Part shown: positions 37,489 through 46,702 of the stretch, one piece after another
How the letters are laid out: the number at the start of each line of letters is the position of its first letter
Numbering within the stretch: position 1 is the stretch's first letter
NCBI RefSeq assembly: GCF_023702065.1
Contig: NZ_QFDM01000001.1
Span: forward strand, 744,001-808,000
Direction: 5' to 3'
Length of the DNA stretch: 64,000 bases
Source: Methanoculleus oceani
GTDB lineage: Archaea > Halobacteriota > Methanomicrobia > Methanomicrobiales > Methanoculleaceae
Notes under the pieces: generated by a model
What the model saw: only the letters and a program-made list of their open reading frames with translations
Told to the model about the DNA's origin: nothing
Databases searched by the model: none
Position numbers and translations under genes: made by a program

Positions 37489-38808
37489 ATGATCGTTGTC
37501 ATCGGTGGCGGGCCCGCGGGAAGGCTCGGGGCGATGCATCTCGCGCAGGCCGGGGCGGAAGTCCGGCTCGTTGAGCAGCGCAGCATCGGCGGACAGTGCC
37601 TCCACGAGCGGTGCATGACCATCTGCGCCTTGAACGACGTCGCCCGGCTCATCGAGTATGCCCGGACCCAGAAGGACCTCGGGATCCTCGACTCGGTTCC
37701 GGCCGTCTCCTACCCGGCGATCCGGAGACGGATCTGCGAGGTCCAGGAGAAACTCTCCTCAGTCCTCGACGTCGAGACCCGCCGGAGCGGGGTCGAGGTC
37801 GTCTACGGCGCCGAAGGCCGCCTGGAAGGCAACCGGGTATTCATCGGCGACGAGGAGGTCCGGGCCGACGCGGTCCTCGCGGCCACCGGGTCGCGGCCGG
37901 CAGTCCCCGGGTTCCCCGGCACCGATATTCCGGGCGTCTACACCTACCAGACGCTCCCCGCGATGCCCGACCTCCCGCGCCGCATGGTCGTCGTCGGCGG
38001 CGGGGTGGTGGCGGCGGAGTTCGCCCACATATTCCGGGCGTTCGGGTCCGAAGTCGAGATCGTCGCCCGGCACAGGCTGCTCGGGGACCTCGATCCGAAG
38101 ATGCGCTCCGCCGCGCTACGCGACCTCGCCGGGGTTGGCATCCGCGAGCAGGCCGCCGTCGCAAGCATCGAGGGCGGCGCCCGGGTCCGCTCGGTTCTCC
38201 TCGCCGACGGCGAAGAACTGGCGGCCGATGCCGTCCTGCTTGCCACCGGACTCGTCCCCCGGTCGGAGTCGCTTCAGGGTCTTGAGAAGGGCCCGGACGG
38301 CGCCGTCGTCGTCGACTCGAGGATGCGCACGAGCGTGAAAAATGTCTACGCAGCCGGAGACGTCATCGGCCCGCCCTACCTCACCCCCGCCGCTCGCCGG
38401 GAAGGCGTGGTGGCGGCCGAGAACATCCTCGGCCGCGAGACCGTCATGGACTATGAGGGCATCCCCCAGGCGATGAGCCTCCGCTACGACTACGCTTTCG
38501 CCACGGTCGGCGCCGACGGGGGCGTCACCCTCTCGGCGCCCGCCCCCGCAGGCCCCGGCTCGTTCTGGGACGTGGCCGGGGGCTGGGCGGGGCTTGCACA
38601 GATCCGGGTCGATCCCGGGAGCGGCCGGCTCATCGGAGCCGCTGCCGGTGTTCCCGGAGCATCTACCCTCCTTTCCTACCTCGGCTACCTGATGAAACAG
38701 GGCGTCACCGTCGGCGACTTCGACGATATCGTCGAGGTCCACCCCTCGACCGACGGCGTCTACGGGCTCGCCCGCTACGCTGCGGGGATGCTCAAGAAGA
38801 AAGAATGA
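37489..38808 (+). CDS. Dihydrolipoamide-dehydrogenase-like flavoprotein
   Basis: The 439-residue class I pyridine nucleotide-disulfide oxidoreductase binds FAD ([19 protein letters not shown], 4-22) and NAD(P)H (VVVGGGVVAAEFAHIFRAFG, about 166-185). The redox-active pair is C-x4-C in GGQCLHERCMTIC (about 36-48), with a third Cys after it. The C-terminal dimerisation domain ends HPSTDGVYGLARYAAGML, where the active-site His-x4-Glu of true lipoamide dehydrogenases is not conserved. So the disulfide substrate may differ. Its neighbour upstream is the unknown gene at 36517. Confidence 0.85.
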   Translation: MIVVIGGGPAGRLGAMHLAQAGAEVRLVEQRSIGGQCLHERCMTICALNDVARLIEYARTQKDLGILDSVPAVSYPAIRRRICEVQEKLSSVLDVETRRSGVEVVYGAEGRLEGNRVFIGDEEVRADAVLAATGSRPAVPGFPGTDIPGVYTYQTLPAMPDLPRRMVVVGGGVVAAEFAHIFRAFGSEVEIVARHRLLGDLDPKMRSAALRDLAGVGIREQAAVASIEGGARVRSVLLADGEELAADAVLLATGLVPRSESLQGLEKGPDGAVVVDSRMRTSVKNVYAAGDVIGPPYLTPAARREGVVAAENILGRETVMDYEGIPQAMSLRYDYAFATVGADGGVTLSAPAPAGPGSFWDVAGGWAGLAQIRVDPGSGRLIGAAAGVPGASTLLSYLGYLMKQGVTVGDFDDIVEVHPSTDGVYGLARYAAGMLKKKE

Positions 38809-38823
38809 ACCGTCCCGGCGGCG

Positions 38824-40446
38824 TCAGAGCTGCCGGAACATCTGCCCGAACTTCGGGATAAAATCTTTTTTCCGGGACATGACGCCCTCGAGCCGGACGG
38901 GCTGGTCCCGTAGGTCCAGTTTGGTGATGCAGGCCTCGTCCCCGGCGGCGAAGAGGTCGCTTGCGTTACTAAAGACGTTCGTGAAGAGGGCGAAGAAGCA
39001 GTCGACCCCCATCGTCGTCCGCAGGCGGTCGAGTTCGGCCCGGATCTCCTGTGCGTGGGTCTCTGAGAACGCAAACGACGACGTCATCACCTGCGAGACC
39101 ATGATGCTCCGGCCGAAGAGGTTGTAGCGCTTCATATCCCGGGTGAGGAGTTCTTCCTTCGGGAGGGCGTCGAGGTCCATGCCCTTCCGGATCAGTTCCG
39201 GCCCGAACTCGGCCGGGTCGACCCCTGCGATGTCCGCGAGGTGGTCCGCCGCCCGGATGTCCGCGGGCGTGGTCGTCGAGAGTTTCATCACCATCGTATC
39301 CGAGAGGATCCCCGAGAGAAGGAGCCCGGCGGTCGACGGCGTTGGCTCCACGCAGGCCTCGATGAACTTGTTCGCGACAATCGTCGAGGTCGACCCCACG
39401 GGGTCGTTGAGGAACCGCACCGGCTTTAAGGTGGAGATCGCGCCGAGGCGGTGGTGGTCGATGATCTCGAGGATGTCCGCCTGCTCGATCCCGTCCACGG
39501 CCTGGGAATACTCGTTGTGGTCGAGGAGGATCACCGACTTCTGGACGTCCTGCATCAGCGTCGTCCGGGATATGAGCCCGATGTGCTGCCTCTCTTCCCC
39601 GACGACGCAGGCCGTCCTGAACTTGGAGTTCGAGACGACGCTTTTTGCGTACTCGAGCGAGTCCTCCGTCCGCACCGTGGGAACGTCGGTCTCCATGATC
39701 ATGCTCGCGGGGAGAGAGAGGCTGATCATCTTGCCGACGCTGAAAGCGTCGAGCGTCGTCGCGAGCACCGAGGCACCTCTCGTCCGGGCGGCGTCGATCA
39801 CCCGCTCGCCCACCGGCGCCCCTTCGGCGATGATGAGCGCGGCGACCCCCGCCGATATCAGGGCGAGCTGGGCCGGCTCGTTGTCCCCGACGATCGCGAT
39901 GTCGTCGGGCGTCATCCGGGAGAGGGTGACGTGCAGGGCGTCGATCACCGTGTAGACCCGGCCTTCCCCGAGCACCTCGCGCGCCGGCACGACCGTCCGG
40001 GCGTCGAGGATGCGGGCGAGGGTCCCAAGCGGCATCGGGACGAGCGAGAGCTGCTCCCGGGGGTTCTTCCGGACGTAGGCCCGGGCGAGGCCGTACTCGC
40101 TGACGAGGCCGACCAGGGTCTCGTTCACGTCCGTGATCGGCATGTTCCGCATATCGTAGGTGTCCATCAGGGCGGCGACGTCGACCGTCGGGACGTCCTG
40201 CCGGACGCTCCGGGTATCGAGCGGTATATCCGATACGGTGGGCTCGACGCTCGCTATGTAGACCGGAGCCTCGGCGCCGAACGTCTCGAGCGCGAACCTC
40301 GTCTCCGGGCTCACCTCCCCGCACCGGGCAGGGATGTACTTCCCCGGTTCGGCGTGGTTCAGGAGCTCGGCGTAGCCGATGACGCTGCAGATGCTGTCGG
40401 TGTCGGGCTGCCTGTGCCCGATGATAACGATCTTGTTCTGTCCCAT
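38824..40446 (-). CDS. ppaC: Mn-dependent inorganic pyrophosphatase with CBS and DRTGG domains
   Basis: The 540-residue family II pyrophosphatase hydrolyses PPi. The DHH-type metal site is split by an insertion: GHRQPDTDSICSVIGYAELL (about 10-29), then after two CBS domains and a DRTGG region (about 70-290) come SVILLDHNEYSQAV and LEIIDHHRLGAIST, and DHHA2 ends the protein with RLEGVMSRKK. The CBS pair usually senses adenine nucleotides, so ATP status probably controls activity. ATG at 40446 follows a minus-strand TATA (GGCATAAAACC, about 40508-40518). Confidence 0.93.
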   Translation of the reverse strand: MGQNKIVIIGHRQPDTDSICSVIGYAELLNHAEPGKYIPARCGEVSPETRFALETFGAEAPVYIASVEPTVSDIPLDTRSVRQDVPTVDVAALMDTYDMRNMPITDVNETLVGLVSEYGLARAYVRKNPREQLSLVPMPLGTLARILDARTVVPAREVLGEGRVYTVIDALHVTLSRMTPDDIAIVGDNEPAQLALISAGVAALIIAEGAPVGERVIDAARTRGASVLATTLDAFSVGKMISLSLPASMIMETDVPTVRTEDSLEYAKSVVSNSKFRTACVVGEERQHIGLISRTTLMQDVQKSVILLDHNEYSQAVDGIEQADILEIIDHHRLGAISTLKPVRFLNDPVGSTSTIVANKFIEACVEPTPSTAGLLLSGILSDTMVMKLSTTTPADIRAADHLADIAGVDPAEFGPELIRKGMDLDALPKEELLTRDMKRYNLFGRSIMVSQVMTSSFAFSETHAQEIRAELDRLRTTMGVDCFFALFTNVFSNASDLFAAGDEACITKLDLRDQPVRLEGVMSRKKDFIPKFGQMFRQL

Positions 40447-40576
40447 GCTCTCCTCGGATCCCCGGCAGGGGAACGGTTGTCTCCAGAGGTATCGCCCTCT
40501 GCCGTCAAAGGTTTTATGCCGGCCCCCGGGCACTGCGGGGGTAACGTTGAAGTAGAGGCTCTCTCCATTCTTCCAC

Positions 40577-41713
40577 GTGGGAACCGATCGTCCCGGCCCA
40601 GTTCCGGCCCTGCTCATCCTGGCATGCCTCCTCGTCTCCCCGGCACTGGGAGCCCCGGGAGACGTGACGGTGACGTCCGTCGCGGTCGACCCGGAGGTCC
40701 TGATGCCGGGCGATGAGGGTTTCGTCACGGTCGCCGTGCAGAATACCGGCCCCTCGACCGTCCCGCTCGGCGGGGCCCGCCTCTACGAGGACGGTGTCGT
40801 CCCGACGGGCGAACCCTACCCTTCGGTCGGGAATATCGGGGCGGGCCTCAGCCGGACGTTCACCTTCGCCGTCCGGGCGGATGCTCCCGACGGGACCTAC
40901 TACCCCCGTTTCTCCCTCGACCTCCGGGAGAACGGGACTCTCAGCCACCCGGTCCCGGTCCGGGTCGACGGCACCCCGCTCAGCGCGTCGGTGGTCGAAA
41001 AACCGGATGCCTTCGTCGAAGGCCGGACGGCCGCCATCACCGTTCTGGTCGGCAACCCCCGCCCGAACGCTGCCTCCGCCGTCCAGGTCGTCCCGCAGGG
41101 GCCGGGCTTCTCCGTCACCCCGTCGAGCGCCTTCATCGGCGCCCTCGAGCCGGACACGTCCGGGGCCGTCACCTTCAACCTGACCCCCGCCGCGGAGACG
41201 AACGTCACGTTCCAGGTAGTCTGGCGGAACGGCATCAACACCCGCACCGCCGACCTGGTGCTGCCGGTCGCGTTCGGCGAGGACAGGCGGCAGGCCGACC
41301 CCGTCATCACCAACGTCGAGGTCGTGATGGAAGGCGACGTATACCGGGCGACGGGCGACGTCATGAACGCGGGCCTCGAGCCCGCGCGGTCGGTGCTGAT
41401 CACCCCCGGCGCGCCCGCGACCCCCACCGACCCGTTCCGGGTCTACGTCGTCGGGACCCTCGACCCCGACGACATCTCGACGTTCGAGGTGACGTTTACG
41501 GCCGGTGCCGGCGTGACCGAGGTCCCGCTCGTCGTCGAGTACCGGGACGACGACGGCAACCTCTACACCGCCGCACGGCCGATCTCGCTTGAGAACCGCA
41601 CCGGAGAGGAGGAAGGGGATGGCGGGATAGCGGTCCCGGCCGCCGTCGCGGTGGTGCTGATCGTCGCCGCCGGCCTGGTGATCTTCTGGTACATCCGGAG
41701 ACGGCGGCGATGA
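40577..41713 (+). CDS. COG1361 S-layer-like protein leading an ABC operon
   Basis: The 378-residue protein has a signal peptide (ALLILACLLVSPALGAPG), repeated CARDB/NEW3-like beta domains (MPGDEGFVTVAVQNTGPS, FVEGRTAAITVLVGNPRP, DDISTFEVTFTAGAGV) and a C-terminal helix ([21 protein letters not shown]). It is exposed and anchored. GTG is the start. Its stop overlaps the ATG of an ABC ATPase (ATGA). This suggests it works with the exporter as an outer substrate-handling or adaptor part (inference). Confidence 0.85.
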   Translation: MGTDRPGPVPALLILACLLVSPALGAPGDVTVTSVAVDPEVLMPGDEGFVTVAVQNTGPSTVPLGGARLYEDGVVPTGEPYPSVGNIGAGLSRTFTFAVRADAPDGTYYPRFSLDLRENGTLSHPVPVRVDGTPLSASVVEKPDAFVEGRTAAITVLVGNPRPNAASAVQVVPQGPGFSVTPSSAFIGALEPDTSGAVTFNLTPAAETNVTFQVVWRNGINTRTADLVLPVAFGEDRRQADPVITNVEVVMEGDVYRATGDVMNAGLEPARSVLITPGAPATPTDPFRVYVVGTLDPDDISTFEVTFTAGAGVTEVPLVVEYRDDDGNLYTAARPISLENRTGEEEGDGGIAVPAAVAVVLIVAAGLVIFWYIRRRRR

Positions 41714-42384
41714 ACGGCGAGCCCATTCTCAGGTTCGAGGATGTCACCAAGGTCTATCCCCTCCCGGCCGGCGACGTCGTGGCGCTCGACCATGTCTCCC
41801 TCACCGTTGACGCGGGCGAGTTCATCGCCGTGATGGGCCCCTCAGGCTCCGGGAAGTCGACGCTCTTAAACATGATGGGCTGTCTCGACGTCCCGACTAC
41901 CGGGAAGATCTACCTCTCCGGACAGGAGATCTCCCGGATGAGCGATGACGAACTCACCCGGCTCCGGCGGGACCGCATCGGGTTCGTCTTCCAGCAGTTC
42001 AACCTTATCCCGCTCCTCTCGGCGGTCGAGAACGTCGAGTTCCCCATCGTCCTTACCACCGGCCGCGAAGAGAGCCGGCGGCGTGCAATCGAGGTCATGC
42101 GGGCGATGCACCTCGACGACACCCTCTTCTCCCACAGGCCTGGCGAGCTCTCGGGGGGCGAACAGCAGCGTGTCGCGATAGCCCGGGCGCTCGTGAACGA
42201 CCCCGACCTCCTCCTCTGCGACGAGCCGACCGGCAACCTTGACACAAAGACCGGGACCGCGATCATGGACCTCCTCGCGGCGGAGAACCGGGAGGGCAAG
42301 ACGATCGTCATGGTCACCCACGACCCGCGCGTCGCCGGGTATGCCCGCCGCACGATCCGGATCGTGGACGGGAGACTGGCGTGA
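41710..42384 (+). CDS. ABC transporter ATPase, LolD/MacB type
   Basis: The 224-residue ATPase has Walker [10 protein letters not shown] (about 43-51), Q-loop [20 protein letters not shown], signature [16 protein letters not shown] and Walker [13 protein letters not shown], followed by the H-loop MVTHDPR. The Q-loop and signature context is that of the LolD/MacB group, which drives mechanotransmission without carrying cargo through its membrane part. Overlaps (ATGA) on both sides tie it to the surface protein and the first permease. Confidence 0.94.
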   Translation: MNGEPILRFEDVTKVYPLPAGDVVALDHVSLTVDAGEFIAVMGPSGSGKSTLLNMMGCLDVPTTGKIYLSGQEISRMSDDELTRLRRDRIGFVFQQFNLIPLLSAVENVEFPIVLTTGREESRRRAIEVMRAMHLDDTLFSHRPGELSGGEQQRVAIARALVNDPDLLLCDEPTGNLDTKTGTAIMDLLAAENREGKTIVMVTHDPRVAGYARRTIRIVDGRLA

Positions 42385-43583
42385 TGTTCTTCTCGTTCGC
42401 GGTCAGGAATCTCCGGAGGCACTGGATACGCTCGGCGCTCTCGATCATCGGGATCGTCATCGGGGTGATCGCGATTGCATCCCTCGGCATCATGGGCAAC
42501 AGCATCAACCTCCTCGTCGCGAACATCATCACCGACGTCGGCGACACCATCGTGATCACCCCGCACACCGCGATCGGCGGGACCTTCGCCGGAGACCCGC
42601 GGACAGCGGTCGAGGCCGCCATCCCCGCCCGCGAGGTCGAGGAGATCCGGCGGGCGGTAAACCCGCATCGCACGATCCCGGTGCTCCAGGGAGCGGACGA
42701 GGTGGAGTTCGGCCGCGGCGAGAGCGGGTATACCCAGATCATCGGGCTTGCATCGGACGATATCCCCATCCTGCTCGACCTTGAGGGGGGGCAGTATCCC
42801 CGGCAGAACCAGGCGGGCGCGCTCGTCGGGACCTACCTTGCCGCGGAGTACGGCGTAGCCCCGGGCTCGAGGCTCACGATCGGGAACGAGAGCATCCGGG
42901 TGGTCGGCGTGCTTGCAGAGCGCGGGTTTGCCGCCGACATCAACCCGGATTATGCGATCGTCGTCCCCGACGGCTGGTACGAGAGCCATTTCGGGACCAG
43001 AGACGCCTACCCGCTGGTCATCGTCCGGGTCGGCGATGTGGAGCAGATCGACGCGGTGAAAGAGGCGATCGAGAACCGGATCAACCGGCGCGAGGAGATC
43101 GTGGACGTATTCGACTCGCGCGACATGCTCCGGCAGTATGAGGAGATCTACCAGCAGATTACGGCGTTTCTCGTCGGGATCGGAGGGATATCCCTCATTG
43201 TCGCCGCCGTCAACATCTTAAACGTCATGTACATATCGGTGACCGAGCGTATCCGGGAGATCGGCGTCATGAGGAGCCTCGGGGCGCTGCGGCGGGAGGT
43301 CCTCCGGATGTTCCTCTACGAGGCGATGATCCTCGGGCTCATCGGAAGCGTCATCGGCGGCATCGTGAGCGCCGCCTCCGGCTACCTGATCAGCCTCGCC
43401 GCGGTCGAGGTCTTCACGGCCGGGACGACCTTCGGTGAGAACTTCACGGTCTTCGACCAGAGCGCGGTCGGGTTCATCGTCTTCGGGATGGCGTTCGGCA
43501 TCGGAACCAGCATCGCCGCAGGGTTCTACCCGGCCTGGATTGCCTCGCAACTGGCCCCGGTCGATGCTATGCGGAAGAAATGA
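42381..43583 (+). CDS. ABC transporter permease, MacB/FtsX fold (1)
   Basis: The 400-residue protein begins with the MacB N-terminal helix and coupling region ([20 protein letters not shown]). A long extracytoplasmic domain (about 45-270) contains [19 protein letters not shown] and [20 protein letters not shown]. The FtsX part has three helices, starting [20 protein letters not shown]. Together with the second permease it forms the membrane dimer. The ATG overlaps the ATPase stop (ATGA). Confidence 0.93.
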   Translation: MMFFSFAVRNLRRHWIRSALSIIGIVIGVIAIASLGIMGNSINLLVANIITDVGDTIVITPHTAIGGTFAGDPRTAVEAAIPAREVEEIRRAVNPHRTIPVLQGADEVEFGRGESGYTQIIGLASDDIPILLDLEGGQYPRQNQAGALVGTYLAAEYGVAPGSRLTIGNESIRVVGVLAERGFAADINPDYAIVVPDGWYESHFGTRDAYPLVIVRVGDVEQIDAVKEAIENRINRREEIVDVFDSRDMLRQYEEIYQQITAFLVGIGGISLIVAAVNILNVMYISVTERIREIGVMRSLGALRREVLRMFLYEAMILGLIGSVIGGIVSAASGYLISLAAVEVFTAGTTFGENFTVFDQSAVGFIVFGMAFGIGTSIAAGFYPAWIASQLAPVDAMRKK

Positions 43584-43599
43584 AGAGGTGTGATGGGGT

Positions 43600-44793
43600 A
43601 TGATCTTTCTCGATCTCGCGGTGCGCAACCTCAAGCGGCACAAAGTCCGCTCGTTCCTCGCAACGGTCGGCATCATCATCGGTGTGATAGCCATCGCCTC
43701 TCTCGGCATCATGGGGAGCAGCCTCTCGGTGCTCTTCGGGGGGCTGGTCTCAGATGTCAGCGACACCGTGCTCGTCACCCCGCACCTCGCTGCATCGAGC
43801 GGCGACCCGTTCGACCCCAGAAACACCCTTGCCGCGCGCATCTCCGAGAGGAACCTGGGGTTGATAGAGAAGGCCGCCGGGCAGCACCGCGTCATCCCCA
43901 TGATTCTCGCGTCGGATCGGCTGCAGGTGCGGGATGCGGGGGGCTACGTGACGATGTATGCCCTGCCTGCAGAAGATATCCCCTTCCTGCTGCAGCAGGA
44001 AGCCGGGATCTACCCCCAGGGAAGGTCGTCGGGGGTGATGGTGGGCTCGCTCCTTGCCGATGAACTCGACCTCCACCCGGGGAGCCGCATCGAGGTCGGG
44101 GGCGAGAGCGTCCGGGTCGTGGGGATCGCGGCGGAACGCGGCCTGGGCATCGATATCAACCCCGACTATGCCCTCATCGTCACGGAAGACTGGTACACGG
44201 AGCGGCGCGGGGAACAGGACTACAGCCGGGTCGTCGTGAAGGTCAGCGATCTCTCGGAGATCGAGGGGGTGAAGGCCGCCATCGACCAGCAGATCAACCG
44301 CAGAAAGGAGGTCGTGGACGTTTTAGACTCGCGCGAGATCCTGGAGATCTACTACGAGACCTCCGACGCCATCAACATCTTCCTTCTCGGCATAGGCGCG
44401 GTATCGCTTCTCGTCGCCAGCGTGAGCATCTTGAACGTCATGATCATATCGGTCACGGAGCGAACGGGGGAGATCGGGCTGATGCGGAGTATCGGGGCGC
44501 GAAGGAGGGAGGTGCTCTTCATGTTCCTCTACGAGAGCCTGTTCCTCGGGATCGCGGGAAGCCTCGTCGGCGGCCTCGTCAGCATAGCGGTCGGCTACTA
44601 CGTCAGCGCCTCGGTAGCGGAGTTCTTCACCGGCTTCGCCGTGTCGGGAGGGGTCGGTATCCCCATCTCCGTGGTGATCGGCTACGTCGCCTTTGCGATG
44701 GCGTTCGGGACGGCAACCAGCATTCTCGCCGGGTTCTACCCCGCGTGGAAAGCGGCGCGCCTGAACCCCATCGAGGCACTTCGCTACGAGTGA
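43600..44793 (+). CDS. ABC transporter permease, MacB/FtsX fold (2)
   Basis: The 397-residue paralogue of the first permease has the same layout: RNLKRHKVRSFLATVGIIIG at the N-terminus, an extracytoplasmic domain containing GSLLADELDLHPGSRIEVG and VVGIAAERGLGIDINPDYAL, and an FtsX part beginning VTERTGEIGLMRSIGARRRE. The pair is clearly a duplication. It lies 16 bases after the first permease and closes the operon. A GC-rich inverted repeat (44815-44840) lies beyond its stop. Confidence 0.93.
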   Translation: MIFLDLAVRNLKRHKVRSFLATVGIIIGVIAIASLGIMGSSLSVLFGGLVSDVSDTVLVTPHLAASSGDPFDPRNTLAARISERNLGLIEKAAGQHRVIPMILASDRLQVRDAGGYVTMYALPAEDIPFLLQQEAGIYPQGRSSGVMVGSLLADELDLHPGSRIEVGGESVRVVGIAAERGLGIDINPDYALIVTEDWYTERRGEQDYSRVVVKVSDLSEIEGVKAAIDQQINRRKEVVDVLDSREILEIYYETSDAINIFLLGIGAVSLLVASVSILNVMIISVTERTGEIGLMRSIGARRREVLFMFLYESLFLGIAGSLVGGLVSIAVGYYVSASVAEFFTGFAVSGGVGIPISVVIGYVAFAMAFGTATSILAGFYPAWKAARLNPIEALRYE

Positions 44794-44814
44794 CGGGTTT
44801 TTGCCGGGTGCGGT

Positions 44815-44840
44815 CCGGGGGTGAGGGGTCGCCCCCCCGG
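44815..44840 (+). terminator. GC-rich hairpin between ABC operon and DUF3303 gene
   Basis: CCGGGGG (44815-44821) and CCCCCGG (44834-44840) pair over a 12-base loop. The element lies 22 bases after the permease stop and immediately before the next TATA box. Confidence 0.4.
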
Positions 44841-44847
44841 TGCAGGC

Positions 44848-44857
44848 TTTTTATACC
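44848..44857 (+). promoter_or_regulatory. TATA box of DUF3303 gene
   Basis: CTTTTTATAC is 31-40 bases before the ATG at 44888 and 13 bases after the hairpin, giving a short leader with a ribosome site. Confidence 0.6.
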
Positions 44858-44887
44858 CGGGGCGATATGGGGGAGCCGGTGAAGACG

Positions 44888-45142
44888 ATGCTGTTTGTCC
44901 TGTGGTACCAGTTCGAACCGGAGCACGCCCATCAGGTCCTGGAACTCTGGAAGCACTTCCAGTACCCCTCCGATGTGAAGATCCATAACCGCTACCTCCT
45001 CATCGGGAGGCACATGTCGGTTGCCGTCTTTGAAGCGCCGGACGAGCGCTCTATCTTAAAGATCACCGCGCCGTTCAGCTCGTACGGGGTTGCCCACGTC
45101 GCACCGGCAATGTCGCTCGAAGAGGCGATCAAGACAGTCTGA
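44888..45142 (+). CDS. DUF3303-like small protein
   Basis: The 84-residue protein matches the DUF3303 family: MLFVLWYQFEPEHAHQVLEL, then YPSDVKIHNRYLLIGRHMSV and FEAPDERSILKITAPFSSYG. It is a ferredoxin-like fold of unknown role, akin to antibiotic-biosynthesis-monooxygenase-like proteins. ATG at 44888 is preferred over 44867 and 44840 because GGTGA (44879-44883) precedes it at proper spacing. A 7-bp triloop hairpin follows the stop. Confidence 0.75.
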   Translation: MLFVLWYQFEPEHAHQVLELWKHFQYPSDVKIHNRYLLIGRHMSVAVFEAPDERSILKITAPFSSYGVAHVAPAMSLEEAIKTV

Positions 45143-45152
45143 TCGGGACGCC

Positions 45153-45169
45153 GGGCGGCACCGCCGCCC
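45153..45169 (+). terminator. 7-bp triloop hairpin with T-rich tail
   Basis: GGGCGGC-ACC-GCCGCCC starts ten bases after the stop of the DUF3303 gene and is followed by ACTATTTTCC, making it the most terminator-like of the hairpins in this window. Confidence 0.5.
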
Positions 45170-45333
45170 CACTATTTTCCTTCCCTGCAGGGCCGTCGCA
45201 TGGTTCCCGTCCGGGTTCTCCCGGAACGCAGCCGTCTCCCCACGACAGGGTTGCCGCCCCCGGTTCCCGGCACGATCCCCCCGGGGCCCACCGCGGGGGT
45301 GACCCCGGCGATGCCCCTTGTGGTGATGAGACC

Positions 45334-46644
45334 ATGCGTAATTTCATAGTCCAGGAGACCGGAAACTCTATGAGCACTTGTAGGATGATAGACTTCCCTG
45401 TCAGGAAGTGCTCCGACCTCCATCCGGTCCTCAATACGATAGCAATACCCAGCTGTGTGAAACGAATGTTGCAGATGATTACGTGGCTCGACAAAAACTT
45501 CAGCTCGCTTCAGCCGACGCGAGCGGTCATCATGAGAGCGCTGCGCCACCTGCGCCCTGCGGATCGAAAGAAACTCTTCTCCGAGGATATCCCCGAGATG
45601 CGGACCGCCGAAGGGCGGTGGTTCGAGGCGATCGTCTACGAGATGATCCTCGACCTATCGCTCAAGACCGACCTCATCCTCTCTGTCGTGGCCCGGGGGG
45701 CCGACGGTCCCGGAAAGGTCCGGCGCGCGCAACTCGGCCAGAACGGTCTGTTCTACTCGAACATCGGGGATATCAAGGTCCGGGGAAACGGCCAGGATCT
45801 CGCCGAAGTCGACATGATGCTCGTCGACCACACCGGGGCACTGACGTTTGGCGAGATCATCACTTCTCCTGCCGACTTAAAAGAGTTCGAAGCGGAGATT
45901 CGCTACAAGAAACAGCTCTTCGGCTATCTCTACGGGCAGCCGACCGTGCCGTTCCTCCTCATCTCCTCGGTTGACATCTCCCGGACGGCCGTCGTCCGCC
46001 GTCTTCTGCGGGAACCCGACAACGCCCTCCTCACCACCCCCACCTGTGAGGACTTGAAGGCCCTGATCCGCCCCCGCGACATGAAGCGGAGCCCGACCCG
46101 CCAGATCCGGCACAAGAAACTGGTCTCGATCGCCGATATCCCCCCGCGTCGGCCGTTCGATTACAAGAAACTGCACGACGAGCGGATGCAGAGCATCATC
46201 GCCGCCGTCACCACCCGGCGGGGCGTCGGGGAACTCGGCACGCCGGACGAGATCCCGCCGATCGTGAAGAAAGTTCTCTTCGGCGGGCTCTACCCATCCG
46301 CCCTCCGGATGCTCGATGCCCGCTACCCTATCCGCATCAAAGGGAAGACCTACGACCCGGATACGATCCAGAAGCAGTTCTCGAAGGTCATCCTGGCGGT
46401 GAACATCCCGGATTACCGGCCGATCATCTACCTGCGGACGCGCAACAAGAAAGAGTACCTCAAGATGGTGCCCAACCGGACGGGCGGGTTTAAGTTCGAG
46501 AGCCGCCGGACGCCCCACATGGCCGGGTTCTTCCTCTGGCTCGAGTCCGTTCAGCCGTCGCTCGGGGCTGAACTGACGCGGGAACTCCTCGACGCGTTCC
46601 CCGCGGTCCACGTTCCCGAAGCGGCGCCGACCGGCAAACCGTAA
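45334..46644 (+). CDS. Unknown protein with PD-(D/E)xK-like nuclease-fold core
   Basis: I do not recognise this 436-residue protein as a whole. The part around 90-200 looks like a restriction-endonuclease fold: GRWFEAIVYEMILDLSL, then AEVDMMLVDHTGALTFGEII and RYKKQLFGYLYG. In an active nuclease the second motif would read (E/D)xK; here it is E-I-I, so the lysine is missing. The C-terminal half is basic (RNKKEYLKMVPNRTGGFKFE). GGTGAT at 45322-45327 supports ATG at 45334; ATG at 45469 would drop a non-conserved-looking lead. It may bind nucleic acid without cutting. Confidence 0.6.
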   Translation: MRNFIVQETGNSMSTCRMIDFPVRKCSDLHPVLNTIAIPSCVKRMLQMITWLDKNFSSLQPTRAVIMRALRHLRPADRKKLFSEDIPEMRTAEGRWFEAIVYEMILDLSLKTDLILSVVARGADGPGKVRRAQLGQNGLFYSNIGDIKVRGNGQDLAEVDMMLVDHTGALTFGEIITSPADLKEFEAEIRYKKQLFGYLYGQPTVPFLLISSVDISRTAVVRRLLREPDNALLTTPTCEDLKALIRPRDMKRSPTRQIRHKKLVSIADIPPRRPFDYKKLHDERMQSIIAAVTTRRGVGELGTPDEIPPIVKKVLFGGLYPSALRMLDARYPIRIKGKTYDPDTIQKQFSKVILAVNIPDYRPIIYLRTRNKKEYLKMVPNRTGGFKFESRRTPHMAGFFLWLESVQPSLGAELTRELLDAFPAVHVPEAAPTGKP

Positions 46645-46702
46645 GGTACCTATGTGCCCCGGTTCCATACGCCCTCATGGTCCTGGAGTACGGTGATCCG
46701 GA

